From Methylobacterium sp. DB0501 (GTDB lineage Bacteria > Pseudomonadota > Alphaproteobacteria > Rhizobiales > Beijerinckiaceae), in contig NZ_JAAKGV010000001.1 in the NCBI RefSeq assembly GCF_011043735.1, positions 496,001 through 560,000 of the forward strand: 64,000 nucleotides of DNA. Direction: 5' to 3'. Made by a program: the position numbers and the translations under genes. Under the pieces are notes generated by a model. The model made no database searches. It saw only the letters and a program-made list of their open reading frames with translations, and was not told the origin of the DNA. Positions 44,769 through 54,822 of this stretch are shown here, piece by piece. The stretch's first letter is position 1; each line of letters opens with the position of its first letter.

Positions 44769-46598
44769 TCATCGACCGCCCGCGATGCGGGGCGCGCGCC
44801 GGACGTCGGTCTCGCGCAAGGAGCGGTCGGCGTAGGTGCCCTGCACCGCGGCGCGGCCGCCATGCTCGAAGAGGTCGAGCATCAGCGCGCTATGGATGAA
44901 GCCGAGATGGCTGAAGGCCTGCGGGAAGTTCCCGAGGAACGCGCCGTCCTCCGCCGCCTCTTCGCTGTAAAGTCCCACATCGTTCTTCATCGCTCGCAAC
45001 GCTTCGAAGCGCATACGAGCGTCCTCCTCGCGGCCGAGCCAGAGCAGGGCGTCGACGAGCCAGAAGGCGCAGAGGAGGAACGTGCCTTCGTGGCCCGGCA
45101 GTCCATCGTCGTTCTTGTAACGGTAGACGAGGTGTCCGTGCCCGAGCCGCTCGATCACGGCATCGACGGTGCGCGCGAAGACTGTCTCGTCGACAGGAAA
45201 GCCGACCATCGGCGCGATCAGCACGGCCGCGTCGACGGCGTCCGTGCCGAGATATTGCGGGTAGTAGCCGTCGCGGTGAACCGCCCCGCCGTTGACGAAG
45301 GCGACGATCCGGTCGCGCTCGCGGCACCAATCCGGCTTCTCGCCGAACAGGCGGATCGCCCGGTCGAGGGCGACCCAGTTCATGATCGCGGCGTGCAGGT
45401 AGCGCTCTTCCGGCTTGCGCGGCTCCCACAGACCGGCATCCGGCTCGTGCCAATGGGCCGCCGAGATGTCGGCGAGACGGGCGCCGTGCCGGCGCATGTC
45501 ATCCGACAGGGTGCCGCCGAGCCGGACGTAGAGATACAGCAGGTCGAGCACCTGCCCGTAGGCATCGGCCTGATGCTGCTCGGCGGCCTCGTTGCCGTGC
45601 TGCACCGGTGCGCTGCCGCGCCAACCCTCGAAGTGCTCGATCTTCTGCTCCGAGAGATCGCCCTCGCCGGAGATGCTGTAGAGCGGCTTGAGCTGGCCCT
45701 CCTCGCGCTCGCACAGCGCGGACACGAAGCCGAAGAAGGCCTCCGCCTCCCGGGACATGCCGAACTTCTTCAGGACGTAGAAGGACAGGCAGGCGTCGCG
45801 GATCCAGCAGAAGCGGTAATCCCAGTTGCGGATACCGCCGATCTCCTCGGGCAGCGAGGTCGTGGCCGCGGCCACGATCGCGCCGCTCGGCTCGTAGGTC
45901 AGGCCCTTGAGCACGAGGGCCGAACGCATCAACTCGTCCGCCAGGGGGCCGACATAGGCGGCATCACGGGTCCACAGCACCCAGGCTTGGCGCGTGTCCT
46001 CCATCAGGGCGCGGGCATCTGGCGGAGCATGAGGGGCATCGGCCAAGTAGAGCGCGAAGCTCTGCTCCTGCTGGGCTTCGACGGTGAAGCGTGACACCGC
46101 GCGGCGTTCCTCAGCCGCGAAATCCGTGCTCGCGACGAGGCTGGGACAGCCCGGCGCGGAGATGCGTCCTTCCGCGATGGAGAGCGGCGCGAAACTGTCG
46201 GCGAAGCCTGCGAGCGGGCGATAGGTGGCAATCATCGCTACGCGGCCGGAGACACCGGTGACGAGGCGCACGAGGCGCGGCCGATCCGCGCCGCTCTCCG
46301 CCCCGACCATGAAATCGTGCAGGGTGACGAAGCCGTTCTCGGTCGTGAAGGTCGTCTCGAGGACGTTGCTGCGGCTCAGGTATTGCCGCGTCGTCTCGAA
46401 GCGCCCCTCGGGCTGGATGGTGAAGTGGCCGCCGCGCTTACGGTCGAGCAGGCGGGAGAAAGACGGGTTGGCGTCGAAACGCTCCAAGCAGGCCCAGTCG
46501 ATCGCTCCGTCGCGGGCGACGAGGGCGGCCCCTTCGCAGTTGCTCAGGAGAGCGTAGGATTCGATCGGCTGGTAGGGGCGGTCTTCCGCGGCAGGCAT
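44769..46598 (-). CDS. Glycoside hydrolase family 15 (glucoamylase-like)
   Basis: Encodes 609 residues, the usual length of bacterial cytoplasmic GH15 proteins. The N-terminal beta-sandwich (IESYALLSNCEGAALVARDGAIDWACLERFDANPSF) leads to the alpha/alpha-barrel, with GIRNWDYRFCWIRDACLSFYVL as the substrate-binding segment and GYFLLCAFWLVDALLWLGR-like end (EGTFLLCAFWLVDALL). Known members hydrolyse alpha-glucans or trehalose; the substrate here is not set. No signal peptide. It lies between the lactonase and flavin oxidoreductase genes, overlapping the latter's longer start. Confidence 0.92.
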   Translation of the reverse strand: MPAAEDRPYQPIESYALLSNCEGAALVARDGAIDWACLERFDANPSFSRLLDRKRGGHFTIQPEGRFETTRQYLSRSNVLETTFTTENGFVTLHDFMVGAESGADRPRLVRLVTGVSGRVAMIATYRPLAGFADSFAPLSIAEGRISAPGCPSLVASTDFAAEERRAVSRFTVEAQQEQSFALYLADAPHAPPDARALMEDTRQAWVLWTRDAAYVGPLADELMRSALVLKGLTYEPSGAIVAAATTSLPEEIGGIRNWDYRFCWIRDACLSFYVLKKFGMSREAEAFFGFVSALCEREEGQLKPLYSISGEGDLSEQKIEHFEGWRGSAPVQHGNEAAEQHQADAYGQVLDLLYLYVRLGGTLSDDMRRHGARLADISAAHWHEPDAGLWEPRKPEERYLHAAIMNWVALDRAIRLFGEKPDWCRERDRIVAFVNGGAVHRDGYYPQYLGTDAVDAAVLIAPMVGFPVDETVFARTVDAVIERLGHGHLVYRYKNDDGLPGHEGTFLLCAFWLVDALLWLGREEDARMRFEALRAMKNDVGLYSEEAAEDGAFLGNFPQAFSHLGFIHSALMLDLFEHGGRAAVQGTYADRSLRETDVRRAPRIAGGR

Positions 46599-46655
46599 GT
46601 GTGATCCTCTGGCGGCGCGGTCGGCCGCCTTTCGCGTTGTCGGTTCGGCTTGAGA

Positions 46656-47552
46656 TCAGACGTCGAGGCGGAAGGCTGGCTCCAGCAGGCCGCGTGCGCC
46701 GACCTCGACGAGGAGCGTGCGGCCGTGATCCGGGTCCGCGGCGCGCGCCGACGCGTCCATGCCCTCGTAGCCGCTCGTGACCAGCAATCGGTCGAGGTCG
46801 CGTCCGGCGAAGGTGGGGCAGGTCGGCTGACGCACGGGGACTGCCACCGTGCGCACCCGTTCACCCTCCGGGCTGTAGGCGTCGAGGCAGGCCGCGCCGA
46901 AGCGCGCGGTCCAGATCAACCCGTCCACATCCACGGCGGCGCCGTCGATTCCACCCTCGCCGTTGCTGTGATCGTAGTGGGTTTCGGGCTCCGCCACGGG
47001 CAGGCCGGTGGCCGGATCGAGCCTGACGCGCCGCAGGACGCCTTCTTCGGTATCGACGAAGTATCCAGTCGCCCCGTCGGGTGAGAAGGCGATGCCGTTC
47101 GGCGTGGTCAGGCCTCCGTAGAGGCGTGTCACGCGGGTGCCTGCGACGTGATAGATCGCGCCGCGCCCGGTCTCGGCCTCGCGGTTCATCGTGCCGATCC
47201 ACAGGGCACCGGACGGGTGGACGCGGCCGTCATTGGAACGGTTGCCAGCAATTTCCGCCTCAAGCGGACACAGCCGGCTCAAGGAGCCGTCGATGATGGT
47301 GCGGACGTAAAGCCCATCCTCTGCCGAGAGAAGCTGCCGGTGGGTATCGATCGCGGCCACGTCGCTCGCCAGGAAGGGCAGCTTGTGGATCCGGGCTGGG
47401 CTATCTCCCTCGCGCAAGGAACGTTCGAACAGACGCGCTTCGAGGATGTCGACCCACCAAGCGGTATCGGTCACCGGATCGTAGCTGGGACCTTCACCGA
47501 GATGGCATCGGCTCGGGTCGAGAATATGGATCGACGGGGCAGAGGCCAACAT
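46656..47552 (-). CDS. SMP-30/gluconolactonase-family protein
   Basis: Six-bladed beta-propeller lactonase of 298 residues. CHLGEGPSYDPVTDTAWWVDI carries the metal-binding glutamate in the standard place; NRSNDGRVHPSGALWIGTM, LTTPNGIAFSPDGATGYFVDT and GGIDGAAVDVDGLIWTARF are the propeller repeats with the Asn and Asp metal ligands. Members open sugar lactones such as gluconolactone. First gene of a three-gene minus-strand operon, 57 bp before the glucoamylase gene. Confidence 0.93.
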   Translation of the reverse strand: MLASAPSIHILDPSRCHLGEGPSYDPVTDTAWWVDILEARLFERSLREGDSPARIHKLPFLASDVAAIDTHRQLLSAEDGLYVRTIIDGSLSRLCPLEAEIAGNRSNDGRVHPSGALWIGTMNREAETGRGAIYHVAGTRVTRLYGGLTTPNGIAFSPDGATGYFVDTEEGVLRRVRLDPATGLPVAEPETHYDHSNGEGGIDGAAVDVDGLIWTARFGAACLDAYSPEGERVRTVAVPVRQPTCPTFAGRDLDRLLVTSGYEGMDASARAADPDHGRTLLVEVGARGLLEPAFRLDV

Positions 47553-48130
47553 GGGAGCCTTTTGTTAGATTCGCAGGCAACGACGCGCGCTTTGGCGTTT
47601 GGTTCCAGCGAATATTCTACGATTTGTGGATCTGCTTGCTGTGCGACCCTTACGTTTGATCGATAGAATTATTCCTCCCTACGGTGTCAGACTATAGGTG
47701 ATGGTCCCGCCGCTGGAATGCTCGGGCGTGCGAGGGATCGCTCCGCATCGTTCTCAGGGCAGCAGGTTTCGCCTTGTCACGCGCCGCAGCTTCCTCGGTC
47801 TCGCGCAAGGCTGCTAGCGAGGATGGGGATCGGTGTCGTCGAAGGCCAAGGGGGAGCGTCGGCATAGACTATTGGGCGATGCCTGTTGCGATTTGCGGGT
47901 CGGCCGGCCACCGACGACGTAGATGCAGCAGGCGGGCGGCAGCGCGTGCCGCCTGACCCATTCGAAGTGCCTGATCCAGATATCCGGCACGTTTGAGCGG
48001 GTAACTTCATCCCGCCAGAATTTTTCCGCCGTGCGCACGAACACAGTGTTCCCGCCAAGCCGCCAGACGCGAGAAACTTCTTGCGCCCGGCATGGTTGAC
48101 GGTGCGACAAGACAACAGACCGGAGAAGGC
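47553..48130. other. Intergenic region with possible gene remnant
   Basis: About 580 bp without a convincing gene. On the minus strand from about 48080 to 47814 an open frame reads like a protein fragment (GGNTVFVRTAEKFWRDEVTRS, then WIRHFEWVRRHALPPACC), but its would-be start lies over the gene at 48131 and I know no match. It may be a decayed gene. The remainder includes the promoter side of the lactonase operon. Confidence 0.3.
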
Positions 48131-48628
48131 ATGTCCGTATCGCAGCGCCGTGAGCAACGACTTCTCGACACCAGCGAAGCGGAACTGGTCGCTCGTTCTC
48201 GTCGGCCACATCTTTCGGCCGAAGGTGATGCTGAAATCTCCGAGCTGATCAGGCTCTTGCGCGAACGGCGCGATCGCGCTCGCGACGTATCACGCCGCCA
48301 GCGCCGCGAGGTGCGGGGCAAGGCTGCACCGTCCGGCACCCGCCCGGCCTCGGACAATAGCGGCACCCGCGAGAAAGCGGCTCTGCTCGCGGCCGCGGTG
48401 AAGCGTGTCAGCAAGGAGCGCGAGCGGCGGCGCAGCACGACGGCCTCGCACGCCCGTCGGGCGCTCGCGATAAAGCAGGCCGCGGGCGATCCTGCCGCGG
48501 GCCGCCCGGCGTCGCGGGCTTCGAACGACGGCATGCACCCGGTCCCGGACGACACGCGGGCGCCTTCCGGCGCTCTCAACGAGGAAGGCCAGGAGATCGC
48601 AAGGCGTCGTGGCGGCGGCCCGCGCTAG
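48131..48628 (+). CDS. Basic hypothetical protein
   Basis: Encodes 165 residues from ATG 48131 (MSVSQRREQRLLDTSEAELVARSRRPHLSAEGDAEISELIRLLRERRDRARDVSRRQRREVRGKA). Strongly arginine-rich and helical, without membrane segments, ending in a disordered basic tail. The N-terminal half (ETSEAE-x-LVARSR-like) has a pattern I associate with conserved hypothetical proteins of Methylobacterium. It could be nucleic-acid binding. An in-frame ATG 13 codons upstream is less likely. Confidence 0.6.
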   Translation: MSVSQRREQRLLDTSEAELVARSRRPHLSAEGDAEISELIRLLRERRDRARDVSRRQRREVRGKAAPSGTRPASDNSGTREKAALLAAAVKRVSKERERRRSTTASHARRALAIKQAAGDPAAGRPASRASNDGMHPVPDDTRAPSGALNEEGQEIARRRGGGPR

Positions 48629-48847
48629 CAGGTCTGAGCACGCCGACCTGCCCGACGCAGCGTGACAGATCGGTGCCGCGGGACATCTTGATACGCGCGG
48701 CGCTCACCCGCCCCGGCCGATGTCGGAAATCGCGGCGTTCGCGCATGGCCCGCGAGCATCGTCCGGGGACGGCAACGGCCGAGTGATTCCGGTCGGACGC
48801 CGTCGATCCTTAGCCCATCCAGGCGCAGCGCCAGCTGACAGAGCGCC

Positions 48848-49684
48848 CTACGAGCGGACGTGGGCGGCCATCCGCCGGACCGTCTCGCCATCGCCGACGG
48901 TGCCGACACGATAGACGCTGGCGTTGGGGTCCACGACGAAGGCCACCACGAGGGATTCTGAGATGGCGCGCATCCGCACCTCCGCGCCCTCTGGGCACAG
49001 GCCGCTTTCAGCCTCGCTGAACGTCTGCTCCTCGGCTTCAATACAGCCAGAGAAAATGAAGAAGTAGGTGCGCCAGCCTGACCGGGATGGGAGAATCGTG
49101 GTATCGCCCGAATTCATGCGAATGTCGTGACACTCGACGGCATTGCGCACGGTGAAGCGAGCCTCGCTCCCGGTTGGACCGAACACGTGGCGCCATCTGT
49201 TCGTTTCGAGCTTCGGCAAGCGTCCGTGCTGGATATGTGGATCGAGATCGGCGACCTGAGGGCGTACGAAAATCTGAAGCATCCGCAGTGGAGGATCGTC
49301 GTTCCGCGTGCGCTCCTCGTGCTGGAAGCCGCGCCCGGCATTCATGATCATCAGGTGATCGGCATCAAGGGTCAGATGTCCGCCCTGCGGATCATCGTGG
49401 CGCATGATACCGGCCGGAACCCAGGAGATGATCTCGTCCTGCACGTGCTCGTGGAGCTTAATGTGGGTGCCCGGGGCTAAAAACGACTCCATGATTGTCG
49501 CCAATGGGCCGAGGCCGTGGTCGGCGAGGCCGTGCTCAAGATGGCCCGGGAAGTAGGCTCTAGCGACGAACCCAACGCTGGCGATGGCGTTCTCGGTCGT
49601 GCGCTCGGCTTTCGCGATCACGGGACTCCGTGGCGATCCAGGGGTGAGGCATCCGCGCGGGATGCTGCGTTCGACAACGCTCAT
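48848..49684 (-). CDS. Pirin-family cupin protein
   Basis: Encodes 278 residues from the internal ATG (MSVVERSIPRG); a start at 49723 would add 13. The N-terminal cupin has the pirin signature LAPGTHIKLHEHVQDEIISWVPAGIMRHDDPQGG, with histidines (LHEH, RHDD) that bind iron or other metal, and GRGFQHEERTRNDDPPLRMLQIFVRP. Bacterial pirins include quercetinases and regulators of enzymes. Cofactor-binding residues are intact. No partner gene is evident. Confidence 0.88.
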   Translation of the reverse strand: MSVVERSIPRGCLTPGSPRSPVIAKAERTTENAIASVGFVARAYFPGHLEHGLADHGLGPLATIMESFLAPGTHIKLHEHVQDEIISWVPAGIMRHDDPQGGHLTLDADHLMIMNAGRGFQHEERTRNDDPPLRMLQIFVRPQVADLDPHIQHGRLPKLETNRWRHVFGPTGSEARFTVRNAVECHDIRMNSGDTTILPSRSGWRTYFFIFSGCIEAEEQTFSEAESGLCPEGAEVRMRAISESLVVAFVVDPNASVYRVGTVGDGETVRRMAAHVRS

Positions 49685-49723
49685 GGCGGCGTCGGCTGCT
49701 GTCGCCAGCGCGGAAAAATGCAT

Positions 49724-50106
49724 GGCTCCGGGATAGGCATCACGCAGACCATTCGCCGATTAAGCGACTCACGACATCGAAGCTCACCGGGTGCCAAGGA
49801 TCGCACCCGCCAAGGGCTGGGCCAGGAGCGCCATGAGCACATAAGGCACCCCTCACGATGAAGGTCGGATTTCCTTGGACTTCGTAATCCGCGCTGCCGA
49901 ATGCGCCTAAGCGCGAAAGCGGCTCGGCTGGGCTCCGTCGATGGCTCAGCCGGCCGCGAGCCCAAGGTCTGAGCGCCCGGATCGCTCTCCGTGGCCGGAT
50001 GTGGCCCATTTGTGCCGCGGACACGCTTCCAAGAGCTAAAGATGAGCTCACGAAGCGCTAAGTCCTTCATGGATCAGGAGGTCGATCTAGCACCGGCTCT
50101 ACTCGT
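49724..50106. other. Intergenic region left of the second tRNA repeat
   Basis: No gene I can support. Minus-strand open frames at 49681-50070 and 49740-50051 overlap one another and show no family motif. One contains the phrase GSADYEVQGNPTFIVRGAL, which is protein-like but isolated. Probably decayed sequence or upstream DNA of pirin. Confidence 0.4.
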
Positions 50107-50362
<256 letters not shown>

Positions 50363-50993
50363 CGCTGGATGGGCCTCACTTCGGTTGTCTGCGGGCCTGC
50401 CGAGTCCGTGCCACGAGCGTGCTCCGCGGAAAGCCGGCCTGTCGCATCAGGGCTTCGACGACAGCCTCGGGCACTGTTACCTCGTTCGATGACGGGCAGG
50501 CTCCGCGCCTGGATGCCGTCGACGAAGAGCGCAGCCGCCAGCGAGTGGCGGATGGGCAAGCGGTTGCCCCGAGGGGCGGCTTGCGTGCAGAACGCAACCA
50601 GATCTTCGCGGGGCTCGACGATGATGCCGAACCCGGCGTGGAAGGGCCTGGCCTCGACCAGCCGCATGCCGATCGCAAGGCCTCAGTGTGCCGAGGATCT
50701 CGTTGGGAGGGCCAGAGAGACGGCGTCCGACGACGAACGGCTCCGGGGGCTCGGTCCTCCCTGGGCACGACGCGGCCGGCCCGGCGCTCGACCTCCCGCG
50801 AGAGGGACCGGCGCGCCTCCCCGCCCGCCACCGCCGGCGGTCCGTGCCGGGGCGTCGACCGGTTCACGGGAGATAACGCGGGGCGGACCCCAGCTTCAGG
50901 GCCTCACGCGATTGCGGCGCGACGGGTTAATGCTCTAGACAGCTCCCGGAGCCGCGGTTCCGCAATGAGATAACCCAAGGGCAGGAAACGATC
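50363..50993. other. Non-coding or decayed region before the MFS gene
   Basis: No intact gene. On the minus strand, two frames alternate over about 50390-50710: RLVEARPFHAGFGIIVEPREDLVAFC... in one, then EVTVPEAVVEALMRQAGFPRSTLVA in the next. Joined by frameshifts they would make one protein of roughly 100 residues, so this is probably a decayed gene of unknown family. The last 50 bases are the promoter and ribosome site of the MFS gene. Confidence 0.35.
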
Positions 50994-52319
50994 GTGGACG
51001 AGATCGAAACCAGGACGATCCGCAAGGTCATGTGGCGGCTGATGCCGTTCCTCGTCGTATGCTACTTCGTGGCCTACCTCGACCGGGTCAATGTCGGCTT
51101 CGCCAAGCTGCAGATGAATGCGGCCCTCGGGCTGTCGGAGGCCGCCTACGGGTTCGGCGCCGGGCTGTTCTTCATCGCCTACTTCCTGCTCGAGGTGCCG
51201 TCGAACCTCGCGCTCGACAAGTTCGGCGCGCGGCTCTGGATCGCCCGCATCATGTTCAGCTGGGGCCTGATCTCGGCCCTGTTCGCCTTCATCCAGCCGA
51301 TCTCGCGGGCGACCGGGATCTCGAACGAGTGGGTGTTCTTCACCTTACGCTTCCTGCTCGGCATCGCCGAGGCCGGCTTCTTCCCGGGCATCATCTTCTA
51401 CCTGACGCTCTGGTTCCCGTCGGTCTACCGGGCCCGCGTCGTCGCCATGTTCATGCTGGCGATCCCGTTCTCGTCGATCGTCGGCGCGCCGGTCTCGGGC
51501 GCCCTCCTGAACATCACCGGGGGCGGGCTCGACGGCTGGCAGTGGCTGTTCATCCTCGAGGCGCTGCCGTCGATCGCGATGGCCTTCGTGGTGATCTTCT
51601 ACCTCACCGACCGGCCGGGCCAGGCGAAGTGGCTGCGCGACGACGAGAAGTCGTGGCTGGAGACGCGCCTCGAGACCGAGCGCCAGCAGAAGGTCGCCGT
51701 CGAGCACCTGAGCATCGGCAAGGCGCTCTCCGACCCGCGGGTGCTGGCCTGCTCGTTCGTGTATTTCTGCCTCAACGCGGCGAGCTACGGCGTCGCCTTC
51801 TTCCTGCCGACCATCGTCAAGGGCTTCGGCGTCAGCAACTTCCAGACCGGCCTGCTCTCGGCGCTGCCCTTCGTGTTCGGGGCGATCGGGATGGTGCTGC
51901 TCGGCCGCAGCTCCGACCGGACGCTGAAGCGCCGCGAGCACGTCTGCTTCGCGATGATCGTCGCGGCGGTCGGCGTCGCGGGCGCGGGGCTGGTGTCGAG
52001 CCCGGTCCTGATCCTCGGGCTCCTCTGCCTGAGCCAGATCGGCGTCTCGGCGACCCCCCCGCTGCTGTGGCCGATCCCCAGCGCCTTCCTGACCGGCACC
52101 TCGGCCGCCGCCGGCATCGCGGCGATCAACTCGATCGGCAACCTGTCGGGATTCGCCGGGCCCTACGTCATGGGCTACCTCAAGGACCTGACCGGCAATT
52201 TCACCGCCGGCCTGCTGGTGCTGGGCGCCTGCACGCTGGCGGGCGGCATCGTGGCGATGACCCTGAAGGTCAGCAGCGAGCTGGAGACTGCGGCCACCAG
52301 GGCGGCCGCGGCGGAGTGA
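50994..52319 (+). CDS. MFS transporter (anion:cation symporter type)
   Basis: Major facilitator of 441 residues with about twelve transmembrane helices. The opening RKVMWRLMPFLVVCYFVAYLDRVNVGFAKLQMN is the hallmark of the anion:cation symporter (ACS) family, whose members take up organic acids such as galactonate, glucarate, tartrate or phthalate. The internal loop RDDEKSWLETRLETERQ and GIAAINSIGNLSGFAGPYVMGYLKDLTG are also typical. Substrate unknown. Convergent with the xylulokinase gene. Confidence 0.92.
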   Translation: MDEIETRTIRKVMWRLMPFLVVCYFVAYLDRVNVGFAKLQMNAALGLSEAAYGFGAGLFFIAYFLLEVPSNLALDKFGARLWIARIMFSWGLISALFAFIQPISRATGISNEWVFFTLRFLLGIAEAGFFPGIIFYLTLWFPSVYRARVVAMFMLAIPFSSIVGAPVSGALLNITGGGLDGWQWLFILEALPSIAMAFVVIFYLTDRPGQAKWLRDDEKSWLETRLETERQQKVAVEHLSIGKALSDPRVLACSFVYFCLNAASYGVAFFLPTIVKGFGVSNFQTGLLSALPFVFGAIGMVLLGRSSDRTLKRREHVCFAMIVAAVGVAGAGLVSSPVLILGLLCLSQIGVSATPPLLWPIPSAFLTGTSAAAGIAAINSIGNLSGFAGPYVMGYLKDLTGNFTAGLLVLGACTLAGGIVAMTLKVSSELETAATRAAAAE

Positions 52320-52385
52320 CGATACCGCGCGCTGCCGGACGGGCTCGCCCGGCGGCGCGGGACGATGCAAAGGGGTTCGGGGGCG

Positions 52386-53840
52386 TCAGCCCCCGAGCGA
52401 CCGCAGGGCCGGGTACAGGCCGCGATAGCGCCCGAGCCGCTCGGCATAGGCTTGCGTGAGGCCGGGATCCGGCTGCACGGTCTCGCCGCGGGGCGGCTTG
52501 GCGCAGACCGTCGCGGGCGCCTCGCCGGTGGCGGCGAGCCGGGCGAGGCGGGCCGCCCCGAAGGCGCCGCCGTGCTCGCCCTCGGCGAGCGGGCGCAGGG
52601 GCACGTCGAGCACGCTCGCCAGGATGCGGATCCAGGCCTCGGACCGCGCGCCGCCGCCGATCACGTCCGCCGCCTCGATCCGGCTGCCGGAGGCCCGCAC
52701 CGCGTCGAGACAGTCGCGCAGCGAGAACGCCACCCCCTCCATCACCGCCTGCGTCAGGGCCGGACGCTCGGTGCCGGAGGACAGGCCCGCGAAGGCGCCG
52801 CGCACCGCGCCGTCGTTGTGCGGCGTGCGCTCGCCGGCGAGGTAGGGCAGGAACAGGGCCTCGCTCGGGCGCTCGATCCGGCCGACCTCCCCCACCAGGG
52901 TCGCCTCGTCGGCGCCCGTGATCCCGGCCCACCAGGCGAGGGACGCGGCGGCCGAGAGGGTCACGCCCATCTGGTGCCACAGGCCCGGCAGGGCGTGGCA
53001 GAAGGCGTGGACGGCGCCCTCCGGATAGGGCCGCGCGCCGTCGGTGGTGGCGAACAGCACGCCCGAGGTGCCGAGCGACACGAAGGCGTCGCCCGGCCGG
53101 ATCGCCCCGAGCCCGACGGCGCCTGCGGCGTTGTCGCCGGCCCCGCCGGCGAGGATCGGCGGGGTCGCCATGCCCCAGCGTCTCGCGAGGTCGGGGCGCA
53201 GGGTCCCGGCCGGGGCCGAGCCCTCGACGAGGCGCGGCATCGCGGCGGGGTCGAGACCGGTGGCGGCGAGCGCCTCGCCCGACCAGGCCCGGGCGGCGAC
53301 GTCGAGCCAGAGGGTGCCTGAGGCGTCCGACATCTCCTCGATCGCCTCGCCCGTGAGGGCGAGGCGCAACCACGCCTTCGGCAGCAGGACCCGGGCGGTC
53401 TTCGAGAAGATCTCCGGCTCGTGCGTCCGGACCCAGAGCAGCTTCGGGGCCGTGAAGCCCGGCATGGCGATGTTGCCGGCGACCCGGCGCAGGTCCGGGA
53501 ACGCCGCTTCGAGGGCGGCGCATTCGTCCGTCGCCCGGGTGTCGTTCCACAGGATGCAGGGGCGCAGCACCCGGTCGGCCGCGTCGAGCAGGACCGCGCC
53601 GTGCTGCTGGCCCGACAGGCCGATGCCCCTGACCGCCGCGAGTTCGGCGGGGTGGCGGTCCTTGAGGGCGTCGAGGGCCCGCTCCAGGGCGGCCCACCAC
53701 TGGGCCGGGTCCTGCTCGCTCCAGCCCGGATGCGGCCGGCTCACGGTGAGCGGCGCCGTGGCGCTGCCGACGACGCGTTGCGCCGCATCGACCAGGACGG
53801 CCTTGAGGCCGGAGGTGCCGAGATCGAGACCGAGGAACAT
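52386..53840 (-). CDS. xylB: Xylulokinase
   Basis: FGGY-family sugar kinase of 484 residues that phosphorylates D-xylulose to xylulose 5-phosphate. The opening MFLGLDLGTSGLKAVLVDAAQ is the phosphate-binding loop, and GIGLSGQQHGAVLLD, ILWNDTRA and DVIGGGARSEAWIRILASVL are family landmarks. It is the promoter-distal gene of the polyol operon. In polyol pathways D-arabitol oxidation yields xylulose, which fits this kinase beside a mannitol/arabitol-type dehydrogenase and transporter. Confidence 0.95.
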   Translation of the reverse strand: MFLGLDLGTSGLKAVLVDAAQRVVGSATAPLTVSRPHPGWSEQDPAQWWAALERALDALKDRHPAELAAVRGIGLSGQQHGAVLLDAADRVLRPCILWNDTRATDECAALEAAFPDLRRVAGNIAMPGFTAPKLLWVRTHEPEIFSKTARVLLPKAWLRLALTGEAIEEMSDASGTLWLDVAARAWSGEALAATGLDPAAMPRLVEGSAPAGTLRPDLARRWGMATPPILAGGAGDNAAGAVGLGAIRPGDAFVSLGTSGVLFATTDGARPYPEGAVHAFCHALPGLWHQMGVTLSAAASLAWWAGITGADEATLVGEVGRIERPSEALFLPYLAGERTPHNDGAVRGAFAGLSSGTERPALTQAVMEGVAFSLRDCLDAVRASGSRIEAADVIGGGARSEAWIRILASVLDVPLRPLAEGEHGGAFGAARLARLAATGEAPATVCAKPPRGETVQPDPGLTQAYAERLGRYRGLYPALRSLGG

Positions 53841-53854
53841 CGGGAGACCAAGCC

Positions 53855-54811
53855 TCAGGAGAGCGCCGGCAGGAGGTCGTCGCGAGTCGGCAGGTCGGCG
53901 CCGAGGCGGGTGCAGGTGACGCTCGCCGCCGCCACCGCCTCGGACAGGATGTCCCGCAGGGCGTCGGCGTCGAGGCCGAGCAGCGCGTCGCGGGAGAGCC
54001 GGCCGTCGCGGTCGAGGCGGGCGAGCAGGGCGGCGTGGAAGGTGTCGCCGGCCCCCACCGTGTCGATCACCGCGACCTTGCGGCCCGGGACGGTGATGGT
54101 TTCATCGCCATGGTAGGCCCGTGCCCCGTCCGGACCTGCCGTGACGACCACGAGGGCGATGCCGGCGGCGAGCCACCGCCTCACGATCGCCGCCTCGTCG
54201 GCGCCAGGGCCGTAGGCGGCGCGCAGGTCCTCGTCGGAGAGCTTCACGATGTCGGCATGGGCCGCGAGGTCGTCGAACCGGGCGTGCCAGCGGGCGAGAT
54301 CGGGGATCAGGCCGAGGCGCAGGTTCGGGTCGAGGCTGATCACCCGCCGCCGCGCCTCCCGGGCGGCCAAAGCCGCGTAGGCCGTGCCGACGGGCTCGGC
54401 CACCAGCGAGAACGACCCCATGGCGATCGCCCGCACCGCGTCGGGCAGGGCGGCGGGCAGGTCGGCGACCCCGAGGTCGGCATGCGCGCAGGATTCGGCG
54501 TGGAAGCTGTAGGCGGGGTGGCCGTCGGCCCCGGTCGACACGATGGCGAGCGGGGTCGGCCGCGGGCTCTGCTTCGCGAAGGCGAGATCGACGCCCTCCG
54601 CCGCCAGTCGGTCGGCCAGCATCCGCCCGAACGCGTCGGCGGAGAGGCCGGCCAGGAAGGTGCTGTCCGCCCCGAGCCGGCGGATGCCGATCGCCAGGTT
54701 GAACGGCGAGCCGCCCGCCACCGCCAGCGCCGGCAGGCCGCCGCGCTCAGGATTCGGCCTCCCGGTCTCGACGAACAGGTCGATCAGGGCTTCGCCGCAG
54801 ACCAGGATCAT
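53855..54811 (-). CDS. PfkB-family carbohydrate kinase (fructokinase-like)
   Basis: Ribokinase-fold kinase of 318 residues from MILVCGEALIDLF; an ATG five codons earlier is possible. The GGSPFNLAIGIRRLG motif (substrate) and DTVGAGDTFHAALLARL (anion hole and catalytic Asp) mark it as PfkB family, most like fructokinases. In a mannitol or sorbitol pathway, fructose made by the dehydrogenase would be phosphorylated by this enzyme. It lies between the transporter ATPase and the xylulokinase genes. Confidence 0.93.
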   Translation of the reverse strand: MILVCGEALIDLFVETGRPNPERGGLPALAVAGGSPFNLAIGIRRLGADSTFLAGLSADAFGRMLADRLAAEGVDLAFAKQSPRPTPLAIVSTGADGHPAYSFHAESCAHADLGVADLPAALPDAVRAIAMGSFSLVAEPVGTAYAALAAREARRRVISLDPNLRLGLIPDLARWHARFDDLAAHADIVKLSDEDLRAAYGPGADEAAIVRRWLAAGIALVVVTAGPDGARAYHGDETITVPGRKVAVIDTVGAGDTFHAALLARLDRDGRLSRDALLGLDADALRDILSEAVAAASVTCTRLGADLPTRDDLLPALS

Positions 54812-54822
54812 GGGGGGACTCC

